64,000 nt of DNA, from assembly GCF_006149045.1 (NCBI RefSeq), contig NZ_VBSN01000027.1, positions 1-64,000 on the forward strand, given 5' to 3'. Position 1 is the stretch's first letter. The number at the start of each line of letters is the position of its first letter. Source of the stretch: Dyadobacter flavalbus (GTDB lineage Bacteria; Bacteroidota; Bacteroidia; Cytophagales; Spirosomataceae). Both the position numbers and the translations under genes were made by a program. Positions 16,606 to 25,569 of this stretch are shown one piece after another. The notes under the pieces are model-generated. The model was given only the letters and a program-made list of their open reading frames with translations, was not told the origin of the DNA and made no database searches.

Positions 16606-17898
16606 ATGTTACAAACTGGTTTTATACGCGATAACAGAGAACTGACTATCGCAGGATTAACAAAAAAGCATTTTAAAAACGCTGAACAGGCAGTAGACCA
16701 GATTATTGATCTGGATCAGAAGCGCAAAGAATTACAGCAGGAACTGGACGAAACACTGGCCAGATCCAATGCAAAAGCAAAGGAAATAGGCGCTTTGATG
16801 AAGTCAGGCCAGCATGAAGAAGCTAATGCTGCAAAGGCGGATACAGCAGCACTTAAAGAACGTTCCAAAGCGCTGGATGAACAGCATAAAGCAGTTGAAT
16901 CGTCGTTGCTTGACGAACTTGTAAAATTGCCCAATCTGCCGCATGAAAGTGTCCCGGAAGGAAGAACGGCCGAGGATAATATCACTGTGCTGGAAGCAGG
17001 AAACAAGCCGCTTTTACCCGCAGGCGCATTGCCCCATTGGGAACTGATCCGGAAACTGGGACAAAGTCAGGCTCCGATCATTGATTTCGAACTGGGCAAC
17101 AAGATTTCCGGTGCGGGTTTTCCGGTTTACAAGGGAAAAGCTGCAAGGCTGCAAAGAGCAATGATCGCCTTTTTTCTTGATGAAGCCGGAAAAGCGGGTT
17201 ATACGGAAGTACAGCCGCCAATCGTCGTCAATTCAGATTCCGGATTTGCTACCGGGCAGCTTCCGGATAAAGAAGGCCAGATGTACCACGACGCAGCGGA
17301 CGATCTTTATCTGATTCCGACTGCCGAAGTGCCTGTTACCAATTTGTACAGAGATGTGATTGTTGCGGAAAACAGCCTTCCGGTAAAAAATGTAGCGTAT
17401 ACGCCGTGTTTTCGCCGTGAGGCTGGAAGCTGGGGCGCGCATGTGCGAGGACTGAACCGTTTGCACCAGTTTGATAAAGTCGAAATTGTGCAGATTAACC
17501 GTCCGGAAGATTCATACAATGCACTGGACGAAATGGTAAGTCATGTAAAAGGGTTGCTTGAAAAACTGGAACTGCCTTACCGGATTTTGCGCCTTTGCGG
17601 CGGAGACATGGGTTTTACCTCGGCATTGACATACGATTTTGAAGTGTGGTCTGCGGGGCAGGAACGCTGGCTGGAATGCAGTTCTGTTTCAAATTTTGAG
17701 ACTTATCAGGCCAACCGGCTTAAACTGAGATATAAAACGGCTGACAAGAAAACGCAGCTTCTGCATACTTTGAACGGATCGGCACTCGCATTGCCGAGGA
17801 TTGTGGCTGCTTTGCTTGAAAACAATCAGCAGGCTGACGGAACCGTAAAGATTCCTTCTGCGCTGGTTCCTTATTGCGGTTTTGATACCATCGAGTAA
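16606..17898 (+). CDS. serS: Seryl-tRNA synthetase
   Basis: SerS charges tRNA-Ser with serine. The 430-residue product has the family layout. An antiparallel coiled-coil arm fills residues about 25-110 (KRKELQQELDETL, EEANAAKADTAALKERSKAL) and clasps the tRNA long arm. The class II catalytic domain has a TAEVPVTNLYRD block, motif 2 in PCFRREAGSWG and motif 3 in TLNGSALALPRIVAALLEN. The ATG at 16606 follows the aspartokinase stop after three bases, which suggests cotranscription. A strong terminator ends the unit. Confidence 0.97.
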   Translation: MLQTGFIRDNRELTIAGLTKKHFKNAEQAVDQIIDLDQKRKELQQELDETLARSNAKAKEIGALMKSGQHEEANAAKADTAALKERSKALDEQHKAVESSLLDELVKLPNLPHESVPEGRTAEDNITVLEAGNKPLLPAGALPHWELIRKLGQSQAPIIDFELGNKISGAGFPVYKGKAARLQRAMIAFFLDEAGKAGYTEVQPPIVVNSDSGFATGQLPDKEGQMYHDAADDLYLIPTAEVPVTNLYRDVIVAENSLPVKNVAYTPCFRREAGSWGAHVRGLNRLHQFDKVEIVQINRPEDSYNALDEMVSHVKGLLEKLELPYRILRLCGGDMGFTSALTYDFEVWSAGQERWLECSSVSNFETYQANRLKLRYKTADKKTQLLHTLNGSALALPRIVAALLENNQQADGTVKIPSALVPYCGFDTIE

Positions 17899-17917
17899 AT
17901 TGATTTACAGGAATAAA

Positions 17918-17953
17918 ACCAAAAAGCCTTCACGAAAGTGAAGGCTTTTTGGT
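17918..17953. terminator. Bidirectional terminator between serS and the GT-C-like pair
   Basis: CCAAAAAGCCTTCAC and GTGAAGGCTTTTTGG form a 15-base-pair stem with a GAAA tetraloop. A and T tracts on both sides allow use from both convergent units. Confidence 0.93.
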
Positions 17954-17977
17954 TGGAAAATGGAAATTACTTTCTGT

Positions 17978-19243
17978 TTAATCCTGAATTTTTGAAGCGG
18001 GCAAAAAAGTTTTTCTTTTTGGAAAAGCCAGCCAGATAAAATAGCCGGTCAATACGACAATGCTTACCTGCATGATGTAATCCAGAAGTCTTTGCTGCGT
18101 TGCGGTAATATCCGCCGGCGTCATGTAACAAGGCATTTCCAGTCTCCACCAGAAAGACGGATGAACAACGCAGAGTATATTAAAAATGATCAGCAGAATG
18201 ACTTGTATTCTGCTTTTCCAGTTGATGATATAAACGACAAGCGGAATGAAAAACAGGAAAATGTAATTGCTGTATGCACTCTGCTGAACGATCATCATGG
18301 TGGCATACAATATTACCCAGATCCGGGAAAGCATCATTCTGAAATCAGCATTTCGCAGCCTTAACGCGGCAATGCATGCAAGTCCTACCGAAATCGCAAG
18401 TCCGATCCAGTTCCAGAACTTTTCCCCGACGCCAAGCTGATTGGAAAACAGCGGATTGATTACGGAAGGAATATTCGGGGCACGAAGTGTTTGCGCTTCA
18501 TCCAGCGGCTGTGTAAATCCCCATCCGACGAGCGGATAAAGTATGGCAATGGATAAAACACCGATTACAGCCATTGGAACGACAAGCCGGAGCTTGTGTT
18601 TTTCCAGCATAAAAAGCGGAATCAGGATCAGTACAAAAATGGCTTTGGTCATGAGCAGCCCAAGCGCAAGAATAGCGGCATACCATTCTACTTTCAGCGT
18701 TCTTTCGCGTACGTAGTAAGCCAGAATCACAAAAAGCCACATCCAAACATCTTCCTGCGCGCCGATAATGCAAAGAACAAGAGAACCCGGCAGCAAAAGG
18801 TACAGAATGGATTTGAAGAGAAATTTTCCGCGTGACTGGAACGGCCTGAAAAAATGATAGGAAGCAAGCAAAGCGATGCCGTCCATAGCAGCCATTGTAA
18901 GCACGATCATTTTGGGATTATACCATAATTTCAGCCATATGCCCAGAAAATATGCATAAAGCGGAGAATACGGAGACCAGAAATCACGGTACACAACTTG
19001 CCCCATTGATGCTTTGCTGGCTTCATCCCAGAAGCCGTTAACATCCGAAGTCGGTTCCAGACCGGCGACCAGATAAACCAGAATGAACGGGATCAGACGA
19101 AGGACAATCCAGCCGATCAGCAAAGTACTCTTGGCAGATTTGTTTTCCAGCCACAATGTCAGTGTATTCTGTTTCCAGAGCAGTATGACGATCAGCAGCG
19201 TGGAGATCAGGCTGATGCCCAGTTTGGCGATGACTATATTCAT
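17978..19243 (-). CDS. Polytopic membrane protein, GT-C glycosyltransferase-like (paralogue 1)
   Basis: The 421-residue product has about ten hydrophobic helices. After the second helix comes an acidic loop with a DVNGFWDEAS segment and VYRDFWSPYSPLYAYFLGIWL. The same YRDFWS...PLYAY block is in the neighbour, and similar loops carry the catalytic acid in membrane GT-C sugar transferases that use polyprenyl-phosphate donors. The family could not be named. Its ATG overlaps the stop of paralogue 2 by four bases (ATGA), so the two are translationally coupled and may form a pair. Confidence 0.75.
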   Translation of the reverse strand: MNIVIAKLGISLISTLLIVILLWKQNTLTLWLENKSAKSTLLIGWIVLRLIPFILVYLVAGLEPTSDVNGFWDEASKASMGQVVYRDFWSPYSPLYAYFLGIWLKLWYNPKMIVLTMAAMDGIALLASYHFFRPFQSRGKFLFKSILYLLLPGSLVLCIIGAQEDVWMWLFVILAYYVRERTLKVEWYAAILALGLLMTKAIFVLILIPLFMLEKHKLRLVVPMAVIGVLSIAILYPLVGWGFTQPLDEAQTLRAPNIPSVINPLFSNQLGVGEKFWNWIGLAISVGLACIAALRLRNADFRMMLSRIWVILYATMMIVQQSAYSNYIFLFFIPLVVYIINWKSRIQVILLIIFNILCVVHPSFWWRLEMPCYMTPADITATQQRLLDYIMQVSIVVLTGYFIWLAFPKRKTFLPASKIQD

Positions 19244-20511
19244 GCCATTATAAGGTTTTCAGGACGTACAGTCTTGCGGTATGTTTCACGAAGCACCCAT
19301 AAAAAACAAAGCACATTCAGTATTTGCAAAATGTATTCAAAAAGGTATGCAGCATTTGAGAATATTGCGAATGAAGTATATGCAGGCTGTTTGATATAGA
19401 CCCAGATGAAAGGTTGGACAACCGTAAGCCAGTTCAGCAGCAAAAGAACTGCGATGTGAGCCGTTTTTCTGAGATCTATGATTTCAAAAAGAACAGCTAT
19501 CAAATACGCGATTACGTAAGCGCCCATTGCACTTGCCTGAAATATCATCATGCAGACAAAGCATGCAATAAAAATCCCGGGCAGTACTTCATCAATACGT
19601 CTGTAACGTGCTTTGTAAGCCATGTAAGCCGGAATAAATACGGTAAAAAGCAATCCGAACCAATTGATGAGCGTGGATTTCTTTTCATTGATTGGAACGA
19701 TCATCTCAACAAAAGGCCTGCTGACGGAAAACAAATTAGGCGTCATCAGTTGTTCGGTATGCTGGATCGGCATCAGGAAAAGATCGCCGATCTGCCAGTA
19801 TAAAAATCCGATTGCCGGCAATCCGACAGCCGCCATAACAAGCAGCATTTTGACGGGTTTTCTGACAACAAGTAACAATGCGGGCAAAAGAAAAATAAAA
19901 GTTACCTTGATCGTCAGAAGAGCCAGTGCATAAAGCAGCCCGATACCGACTTCATAATTTTCTGGTTTCCTGATTGTAAAACGCCACATCAGCAACGCAG
20001 CGCCCCAGAACCATACTTCTTCCTGCCCGTCAACAAGAATGTACATGAATCCTGCCGGCAGAAGATAATATATGATGGCCAGCTGTAAAGCCCTTTCCGT
20101 TTTGAATTTGTAGGTTTTGTAAGTAAGCCACAGGATCCCCGATTCCATCAGCACCATAAACAGGACAATAGCACGCGCATTATGCCAGATCCAGACCGGC
20201 AAGCTGATGATGTATGCGTATAACGGCGCATGGTAAGACCAGAAATCCCTGTAAACAAACCCGCCTTTTTTAGCTGCTTCCGCCTTGTAAAAGAAGAATG
20301 GAATATCGCCCCGCGGATCTTCGTTCAGGACAAGAAAGATGCCGATCCAGGGAATCAGCCTGAGCAGGACAAAGCCGAGCAGAAAGATCATTTTCTCATT
20401 TTCAATCTGCCATTTTGCAAACAGCGCAGTTCTGCTGACCGTCCAGATTATTGCGAACGTCAAACCGAGATTGATGAGGAGTTTGATATAAAATACAGTA
20501 AGAACGGGCAT
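19240..20511 (-). CDS. Polytopic membrane protein, GT-C glycosyltransferase-like (paralogue 2)
   Basis: The 423-residue product matches paralogue 1 in length, helix pattern and the block FVYRDFWSYHAPLYAYIISLP (residues about 90-110). Its loop motif is EDPRGDIPFFFYKAEAAKKG. Other shared places are LPAGFMYILVDGQEEVWFWG against the LLPGSLVLCIIGAQEDVWMW stretch of paralogue 1. Conservation of ...QE(E/D)VW... in both suggests a functional site. The gene is first of the two-gene unit. The likely role is transfer or handling of a lipid-linked sugar in the envelope, which is inference only. Confidence 0.75.
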   Translation of the reverse strand: MPVLTVFYIKLLINLGLTFAIIWTVSRTALFAKWQIENEKMIFLLGFVLLRLIPWIGIFLVLNEDPRGDIPFFFYKAEAAKKGGFVYRDFWSYHAPLYAYIISLPVWIWHNARAIVLFMVLMESGILWLTYKTYKFKTERALQLAIIYYLLPAGFMYILVDGQEEVWFWGAALLMWRFTIRKPENYEVGIGLLYALALLTIKVTFIFLLPALLLVVRKPVKMLLVMAAVGLPAIGFLYWQIGDLFLMPIQHTEQLMTPNLFSVSRPFVEMIVPINEKKSTLINWFGLLFTVFIPAYMAYKARYRRIDEVLPGIFIACFVCMMIFQASAMGAYVIAYLIAVLFEIIDLRKTAHIAVLLLLNWLTVVQPFIWVYIKQPAYTSFAIFSNAAYLFEYILQILNVLCFLWVLRETYRKTVRPENLIMA

Positions 20512-20709
20512 TTAAAATAATATAAATAAAGAAGTTGCTGTGAAAACCGTGTGCGTCAGCAGAGAAATTCAAGCGCAAACTTAAGACAAGTTTTGTTGAA
20601 AATGAGCAGCAATTATCAAAGATTTAACCCGTTAGAAAATTGTATGCTTTTGCATCTTCCTTTTAATCCGTAAATTCAATCATTAGCTGATGTTGTAATC
20701 TGAACTGCC

Positions 20710-21876
20710 ATGACCTATCATTCACAACTTACCGGAATGGATTTTAATCTTGGAGAAGAACATCTTGCCGTGCGGGAAGCCGCAGCAGATTTTGCCAGAA
20801 ACGAACTTTTGCCGGGAATTATTGAAAGAGACAATGCCCAGCATTTTGACGCTGCACTGATCAGTAAAATGGGTGAACTGGGATTTCTCGGAATGATGGT
20901 TTCTCCTGAATACGGCGGCGGCGGAATGGATACTTTGGCTTATGTCATTGCGATGGAGGAAATAGCCCGGATCGATGCGTCTGCCGCAGTGATGATGTCC
21001 GTAAACAATTCGCTGGTTTGCTGGGGACTTGAAAAATACGGGAGCGAATGGCAGAAACAAAAATATCTTGTACCGCTTGCCTCCGGAAAGATGATCGGTG
21101 CATTTTGCCTATCTGAACCGGAAGCCGGATCGGATGCCACCTCGCAGCAGACAACGGCTGTTGAAGCCGGAGACTGTTATATTCTGAACGGTACAAAAAA
21201 CTGGATTACAAACGGCAACACTTCTTCGATTTGTCTCGTAATGGCACAAACAGATCCGGATAAAAAGCATAAAGGAATCAATGCTTTTTTGGTCGAGAAA
21301 GGTCTTGAAGGATTTGTTGTCGGAAAGAAGGAAGATAAAATGGGGATCAGAGCTTCGGACACGCATACTTTGATGTTTTCGGATGTAAAAGTTCCAAAGG
21401 AAAACCGGATCGGAGAAGACGGCTCAGGTTTCAGATTTGCAATGAGCACGCTGAACGGCGGCCGGATCGGGATTGCTGCGCAGGCACTTGGCATTGCTGC
21501 CGGCGCTTTGGACCTTTCATTGAAATATGCAAGGGAAAGAAAAACATTTGGCAAACCGATCAGTGAACATCAGGCCATCCAGTTCAAATTATCCGAAATG
21601 GCTACAAAAACAGAAGCAGCGCGCCTGCTCGTATACAAAGCGGCAAAGCTTAAAGATGAAGGAAAAGATTACGTAATGGCTGCGGCAATGGCCAAACTTT
21701 ATGCATCAGATGCAGCAATGTGGGTGACAACCGAAGCGGTACAAATTCATGGCGGCTACGGATATGTAAAAGAATATCATGTAGAACGGTTCATGCGGGA
21801 TGCCAAAATCACGCAGATTTACGAAGGTACCTCAGAAATCCAAAAACTCGTAATTGCACGAGAGCTTTTAAAATGA
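20710..21876 (+). CDS. Acyl-CoA dehydrogenase
   Basis: This FAD enzyme introduces the first double bond in fatty acyl-CoA beta-oxidation. The 388-residue product has the short-chain acyl-CoA dehydrogenase length and layout: an N-terminal helical domain, GAFCLSEPEAGSDA for the flavin/substrate site, and NGTKNWITNG. The signature RKTFGKPISEHQAIQFKLSEMA follows, then QIHGGYGYVKEYHVERFMRDAKI, and IYEGTSEIQ with the catalytic glutamate. Similarity is highest to butyryl-CoA dehydrogenase types, so chain-length preference is a guess. The gene stands alone. Confidence 0.95.
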   Translation: MTYHSQLTGMDFNLGEEHLAVREAAADFARNELLPGIIERDNAQHFDAALISKMGELGFLGMMVSPEYGGGGMDTLAYVIAMEEIARIDASAAVMMSVNNSLVCWGLEKYGSEWQKQKYLVPLASGKMIGAFCLSEPEAGSDATSQQTTAVEAGDCYILNGTKNWITNGNTSSICLVMAQTDPDKKHKGINAFLVEKGLEGFVVGKKEDKMGIRASDTHTLMFSDVKVPKENRIGEDGSGFRFAMSTLNGGRIGIAAQALGIAAGALDLSLKYARERKTFGKPISEHQAIQFKLSEMATKTEAARLLVYKAAKLKDEGKDYVMAAAMAKLYASDAAMWVTTEAVQIHGGYGYVKEYHVERFMRDAKITQIYEGTSEIQKLVIARELLK

Positions 21877-21954
21877 TCCCTTTCATATGATCAAGACTAT
21901 TTTATTCTAAATCTTGGATTAAATTCATACCAAAATATCACTTTTTTTCAGTTT

Positions 21955-21983
21955 TTTGTCAATCTATACTTGTATTAGTTTTG
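21955..21983 (+). promoter_or_regulatory. Promoter of the AraC-type regulator gene
   Basis: TTTG at 21955-21958, 17 bases, then TAGTTTTG at 21976-21983 match the Bacteroidota promoter consensus. The -7 box runs into the first TTGTACAA palindrome, so a protein bound there would block transcription. Confidence 0.75.
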
Positions 21984-22006
21984 TACAATTTATTAGATTT
22001 GTACAA
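21980..22006. promoter_or_regulatory. Twin TTGTACAA operator-like repeats
   Basis: TTTGTACAA occurs at 21980-21988 and 21998-22006, in the same orientation and 18 bases apart, and each holds the perfect palindrome TTGTACAA. The first overlaps the -7 box and the second lies just past the expected transcription start. A weaker TTGTATTAG lies at 21970. The arrangement suggests autoregulation by the downstream AraC-type protein. Confidence 0.55.
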
Positions 22007-22047
22007 AAATTGCATCAACGGTCAAAAGGCCCTTAAATATATCAAGT

Positions 22048-22977
22048 ATGGAAGACTATAATAAGATTATTGAATCGTTAGGGGTTAAATTTGTGAAGGC
22101 TCGTCATATCCGGATTTTACAACCTATTACGATAAAAAACTTCTACGACGTTCAGAATTCATTAACAATTTTGTACGATGGTGAAGTTTCATTCGGGTCG
22201 GAAGAATCTCAGAAAGTGGAGGAAGGCGATATGCTGTTTATTCCCGGCGGCAAGCACGCTACTGTAACTTACGGTAACACGGCGACTGCCAAAACCGTAT
22301 CGAATGAAGAGTTCATGACCAATCGTGACAACTATATCGAAGGCGGCAATGATCCAGCATTGATCGGAAAATTGCCCAATTCGTTCGGACTGATATCTTT
22401 TGAGGCCAAAGTTTTTGACACCGTTAACTTCTTTACTTCCCTTGATGTTCCTCCGTTTCTTATAAAGAGAGATGATCAGATTGCAATCACAATCAATCAG
22501 ATATTAACCGAAGATATGCTGGATACGCCCGGGAAAGGACGTATCATTAAAATAAAGACGGAAGAAGTCGTCATTGAAATCATCCGTTATATTCTTAAAA
22601 ATAAGCTGTTTGTTGAGCAGCTGGTAACCAACAGCACGTATTTCAAAGATCCTCGTCTGATCGACATTTTTGCCTATATCAAGGACAATCTGGGCGGCGA
22701 CCTTTCCAATAAAGTGCTGGCCAACGTTGCGAATGTTTCCGAAGATTATGTAGGTCAGTATTTCAAAATGCTTACCGGAATCAATCCGCAGGATTACATC
22801 GAATATCAGCGCATGGAAAAAGCCGTTGATCTGCTGCGTACTTCTAAAAAGAGCATCCGTGCCATCGGATCAGATGTTGGCTATAAAGATACTGCTTACT
22901 TCTGCCGCCGTTTCAAAATGATGTTCGGGATTCCTGCCGGTAAAATGCGCCGTCGTGAGTCGTTGATGAACGTTTAG
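22048..22977 (+). CDS. AraC-family transcriptional regulator
   Basis: The 309-residue product has an N-terminal sensor region (about 1-190) with a cupin-like stretch (ILYDGEVSFGSEESQ, VEEGDMLFIPGGKHATV). The C-terminal AraC/XylS double helix-turn-helix follows: LSNKVLANVANVSEDYVGQY, then IRAIGSDVGYKDTAYFCRRFK with the typical ending MFGIPAGKMRR. The ligand is unknown. The gene has its own promoter with two palindromic sites, suggesting self-control. It lies behind the acyl-CoA dehydrogenase on the same strand, but the separate promoter argues against one operon. Confidence 0.9.
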   Translation: MEDYNKIIESLGVKFVKARHIRILQPITIKNFYDVQNSLTILYDGEVSFGSEESQKVEEGDMLFIPGGKHATVTYGNTATAKTVSNEEFMTNRDNYIEGGNDPALIGKLPNSFGLISFEAKVFDTVNFFTSLDVPPFLIKRDDQIAITINQILTEDMLDTPGKGRIIKIKTEEVVIEIIRYILKNKLFVEQLVTNSTYFKDPRLIDIFAYIKDNLGGDLSNKVLANVANVSEDYVGQYFKMLTGINPQDYIEYQRMEKAVDLLRTSKKSIRAIGSDVGYKDTAYFCRRFKMMFGIPAGKMRRRESLMNV

Positions 22978-22988
22978 AGAAAGTTTTA

Positions 22989-23037
22989 TATAAATGCAAA
23001 AAGGAGAACTGGTCAAGTTCTCCTTTTTGCATTTATA
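22989..23037. terminator. Bidirectional terminator after the AraC-type gene
   Basis: A 22-base-pair perfect stem (TATAAATGCAAAAAGGAGAACT with its complement) closes the 5-base loop GGTCA. It also ends the convergent 143-residue protein gene. Confidence 0.92.
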
Positions 23038-23044
23038 ATGCTTT

Positions 23045-23476
23045 TCAGCGGACCGGTGTTAACTGAACCGCCGTTACTTTCCAGATGCCGCCGGACTTGA
23101 CGCATACGGACATGTAAGACATTTCACCCTGATAACGGTTGTTTGCAAGCTTTGCACTTACGTTCCACCGCCCGGTTACAACGGCCACGTTGCCGTATGT
23201 GCGTGTCATCGTTCCGGACAGCATGCCGGATTCTATTACAATAATACCTTGTGAAAATGCTTCCTGAAACTGGTTGCCGTTAATGGTCTGTCCCTGAAAA
23301 TCAGTAACCGTAAAATCGGCTGAAACCAGGTTTTTCAGGCTGCCCGCATCTTCTTCCAGCAATGCTTTAAAAAACAGATTGGAGCAATCCGTTCCGTCTA
23401 TCGGCAAAGCACCCGTTTGCGCATTCGTCAGCAATGCAGATATTGAAAAGGCAAAAGCAAGCAATATAGATTTCAT
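23045..23476 (-). CDS. Secreted NTF2-like (DUF4440-type) protein
   Basis: The 143-residue product begins with a signal peptide (MKSILLAFAFSISALLTNAQ, cut after about residue 19). The rest has the alpha+beta pattern of the NTF2/SnoaL-like DUF4440 fold: FFKALLEEDAGSLKNLVSADF, GNQFQEAF, VAVVTGRWNVSAKL, and GGIWKVTAVQLTPV at the end. Such proteins bind small molecules or act as simple enzymes, and no active site can be assigned here. It is a single gene, probably periplasmic. Confidence 0.75.
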   Translation of the reverse strand: MKSILLAFAFSISALLTNAQTGALPIDGTDCSNLFFKALLEEDAGSLKNLVSADFTVTDFQGQTINGNQFQEAFSQGIIVIESGMLSGTMTRTYGNVAVVTGRWNVSAKLANNRYQGEMSYMSVCVKSGGIWKVTAVQLTPVR

Positions 23477-23634
23477 AGCTTTGTAAGTGAAAAATCAGAA
23501 AAAATACAGTACTGAATCCTGCAAATTACAACGATGATTCGGACACATTGCACTTATCCGATCAAACATCTTTTTCACTCACGATTATATGTTTAGTTTC
23601 GCCTTATATTTAGAAACTAACTTTCAGATTTGAT

Positions 23635-24027
23635 ATGGCCAGATTCAATGTCCTGATTTACGCTTTCATGCTGATCACTTTTATGCATGCATGTTCTTCA
23701 CCGCCGGACAAACTGGGAAATCTGGATCTTGAAAAATGGCGCAATGACCGCGGCGCATGCAATAACGTACGTTCGGGCCTTAAAAAGGATTTCAAAGCGG
23801 TCCAGAACGAGCTGAAAGGCAAATTTGCTGATGATATCGGAAAGATTCTCGGCAGGCCGGATATTCATCAGTTAGGCGAGCGGAACCTGAAATTCTACGT
23901 GTACTTTCTGGAAAAAGGAGAGCAGTGCAATGACATCAAAACCAGATCGCATGCGGAAAAAGTAATCCTGAAATTCAATGCAGTCGGCCTTTTGTCGGAA
24001 ATCACTTATCAGACACGCCCTTTGTAG
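23635..24027 (+). CDS. Putative lipoprotein, unknown function
   Basis: The 130-residue product has a lipoprotein signal peptide ending in LITFMHAC, with Cys20 as the probable lipidated residue. The mature part is charged. It contains KWRNDRGACNNVRSGLKKDF and a GKILGRPDIHQLGERNLKFY block similar in pattern to SmpA/BamE-like proteins, where a short sequence precedes a G-x-P-D turn. Membership is not proven. Its stop lies three bases from the stop of the convergent nadD gene. Confidence 0.75.
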   Translation: MARFNVLIYAFMLITFMHACSSPPDKLGNLDLEKWRNDRGACNNVRSGLKKDFKAVQNELKGKFADDIGKILGRPDIHQLGERNLKFYVYFLEKGEQCNDIKTRSHAEKVILKFNAVGLLSEITYQTRPL

Positions 24028-24030
24028 TAA

Positions 24031-24603
24031 TTAAACATAAAATTTCTTGATCCTGATCAGCTGTTCCACCGGTTCCGGAACCATGTAGCGGATGGATTTC
24101 CCGGTTTTCAGACAATTTCTGATGTAAGTTGCTGAAATATCCAGTAATGGGGCTTCCACAAATTTCACAGCCGGATGATTTCCGAAAATATGTTTTTTTG
24201 AATCCGGGCGCGGATACACGAGCAAGCCGGTATATTCCAGGATCTTGTCATGATTCTTCCAGTTTGGAAACTGCGCCAGGTTATCTTCACCGATAATCAG
24301 CCTGAATTCATGCTGCGGATATTTTTCCTGCATTCTGATCAGCGTATCGATCGTATAACTTGGCTTGGGCATGTGGAATTCAATATCCGTTACTTTCAGC
24401 GCTGAATTGTCACTGATCGCTCTTTGCACCAGATCGTAGCGGTCAAATTCATGCAGCAGGCTGTTATTTTTCTTGAACGGGTTCTGAGGGCTTACGACAA
24501 ACCAGACTTGCTCCAGATCCGCAGAAGTGGCCATGGTGTTGGCTATAATCAGATGACCGATGTGAATGGGATTAAAAGATCCAAAAAATAAACCGATTTT
24601 CAT
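24031..24603 (-). CDS. nadD: Nicotinate-nucleotide adenylyltransferase
   Basis: NadD transfers AMP to nicotinate mononucleotide in NAD synthesis. The 190-residue product has the nucleotidyltransferase start GLFFGSFNPIHIGH with the catalytic HxGH, the FEFHMP-like substrate loop (IEFHMPKPSYTIDTL), IIGEDNLAQFPNW, and the ISATYIRN motif near the end. Length and order fit NadD rather than CoaD. It follows gmk by 15 bases and is the last gene of the sigma, anti-sigma, gmk, nadD run. Confidence 0.95.
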   Translation of the reverse strand: MKIGLFFGSFNPIHIGHLIIANTMATSADLEQVWFVVSPQNPFKKNNSLLHEFDRYDLVQRAISDNSALKVTDIEFHMPKPSYTIDTLIRMQEKYPQHEFRLIIGEDNLAQFPNWKNHDKILEYTGLLVYPRPDSKKHIFGNHPAVKFVEAPLLDISATYIRNCLKTGKSIRYMVPEPVEQLIRIKKFYV

Positions 24604-24618
24604 GATTGATTTTTTGGA

Positions 24619-25188
24619 TCATTGGGCGATAAATGCCTGGACAAGTTCTTCGGCTTTTTCAAGCGTTTCTTCCAGCATATCATTTTCAAGAACAATATCA
24701 AATTCGTGTTCAAAGCTTTGCTCGTAGCGGACTTTGGCAAGACGTGTTTCAAGGGATTCCTGTGTTTCCGTTCCGCGAAATGACAGGCGCCGTTTGATTT
24801 CTTCCTCGGAAGTTACTTTTACAAAAACAGCAAGCGCGTTTTCACCATAAGCTTCTTTCAGCTTCAGTCCGCCTTTCACATCCACATCAAAAACCACATG
24901 CTTGCCTTCATCCCAGAGCCTTTGTATCTCGGCTTTCAATGTTCCGTAGTAATTGCCGGCATACACTTCTTCCCATTCCGCAAACTGGTCTTCTGCGATT
25001 TTTTTCCTGAAATCGGAAAGTGTCAGAAAGTAGTAATCCTTTCCATCCACTTCATATGTGCGCTTTGTGCGTGTACAGGCAGAAACAGAGAATGCAAGTT
25101 GAGTGGTGTATTTATTTAAAAGATGCCGTACAATGGTTGTTTTTCCAGAGCCGGAAGGAGCAGAAAATATGATAAGCTTGCCTTTCAC
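24619..25188 (-). CDS. gmk: Guanylate kinase
   Basis: Gmk phosphorylates GMP to GDP. The 189-residue product has the P-loop FSAPSGSGKTTIVRHLL and the GMP-binding region SVSACTRTKRTYEVDGKDYY. It also has EWEEVYAGNYYGT, VVFDVDVKGGLKLKE and the lid arginines in a RRLSFRGTETQESLETRL block. Start and length fit the family. It lies 10 bases after the anti-sigma-like gene. Confidence 0.97.
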   Translation of the reverse strand: MKGKLIIFSAPSGSGKTTIVRHLLNKYTTQLAFSVSACTRTKRTYEVDGKDYYFLTLSDFRKKIAEDQFAEWEEVYAGNYYGTLKAEIQRLWDEGKHVVFDVDVKGGLKLKEAYGENALAVFVKVTSEEEIKRRLSFRGTETQESLETRLAKVRYEQSFEHEFDIVLENDMLEETLEKAEELVQAFIAQ

Positions 25189-25198
25189 ACGAACAGAA

Positions 25199-25489
25199 TT
25201 AACTGTTTATTTTTGAAATAATGGTGTCCAGAATACTTTGCGGACAAGGTTTCTTTTGGATTTTTAAGTTGAGCGAATCCTTAATGCATTTTTCTAAACG
25301 ATACGATTCAATACAAGGAATACACTTATCCATGTTTGTGCGGAAATGTTCTTTTTCAGCATCTGTGGCTTCATCATCCAGTATAGCCTGAATGACCTTC
25401 ATGCATTCGGCATGATGCTCACATGTATGCTTCATGGTTTGTTTTTGCGCTTCTTCTGTAACAGAAGGCGTAGTAAGAGATGCGTTCAT
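25199..25489 (-). CDS. Putative zinc-binding anti-sigma factor
   Basis: The 96-residue product has His48, Cys56 and Cys59 in an EHFRTNMDKCIPC context, like the H-x(n)-C-x2-C zinc site of ZAS anti-sigma factors (here the spacing H-Cys is seven rather than three). It also has LDDEATDAEKEHF, typical of anti-sigma N-termini. A His/Cys-rich stretch (HTCEHHAEC, 21-29) lies before it. It sits 80 bases after the sigma factor gene on the same strand, which supports the pairing. It has no membrane segment, so it would be a soluble regulator, perhaps redox- or metal-responsive. Confidence 0.7.
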   Translation of the reverse strand: MNASLTTPSVTEEAQKQTMKHTCEHHAECMKVIQAILDDEATDAEKEHFRTNMDKCIPCIESYRLEKCIKDSLNLKIQKKPCPQSILDTIISKINS

Positions 25490-25569
25490 CTTTTAAATGA
25501 AAAAATAGAATATGGAATATGTACAGTTGTACCCTATAACCGAATAGGTTATAAAAAAAGTTTCACAAC

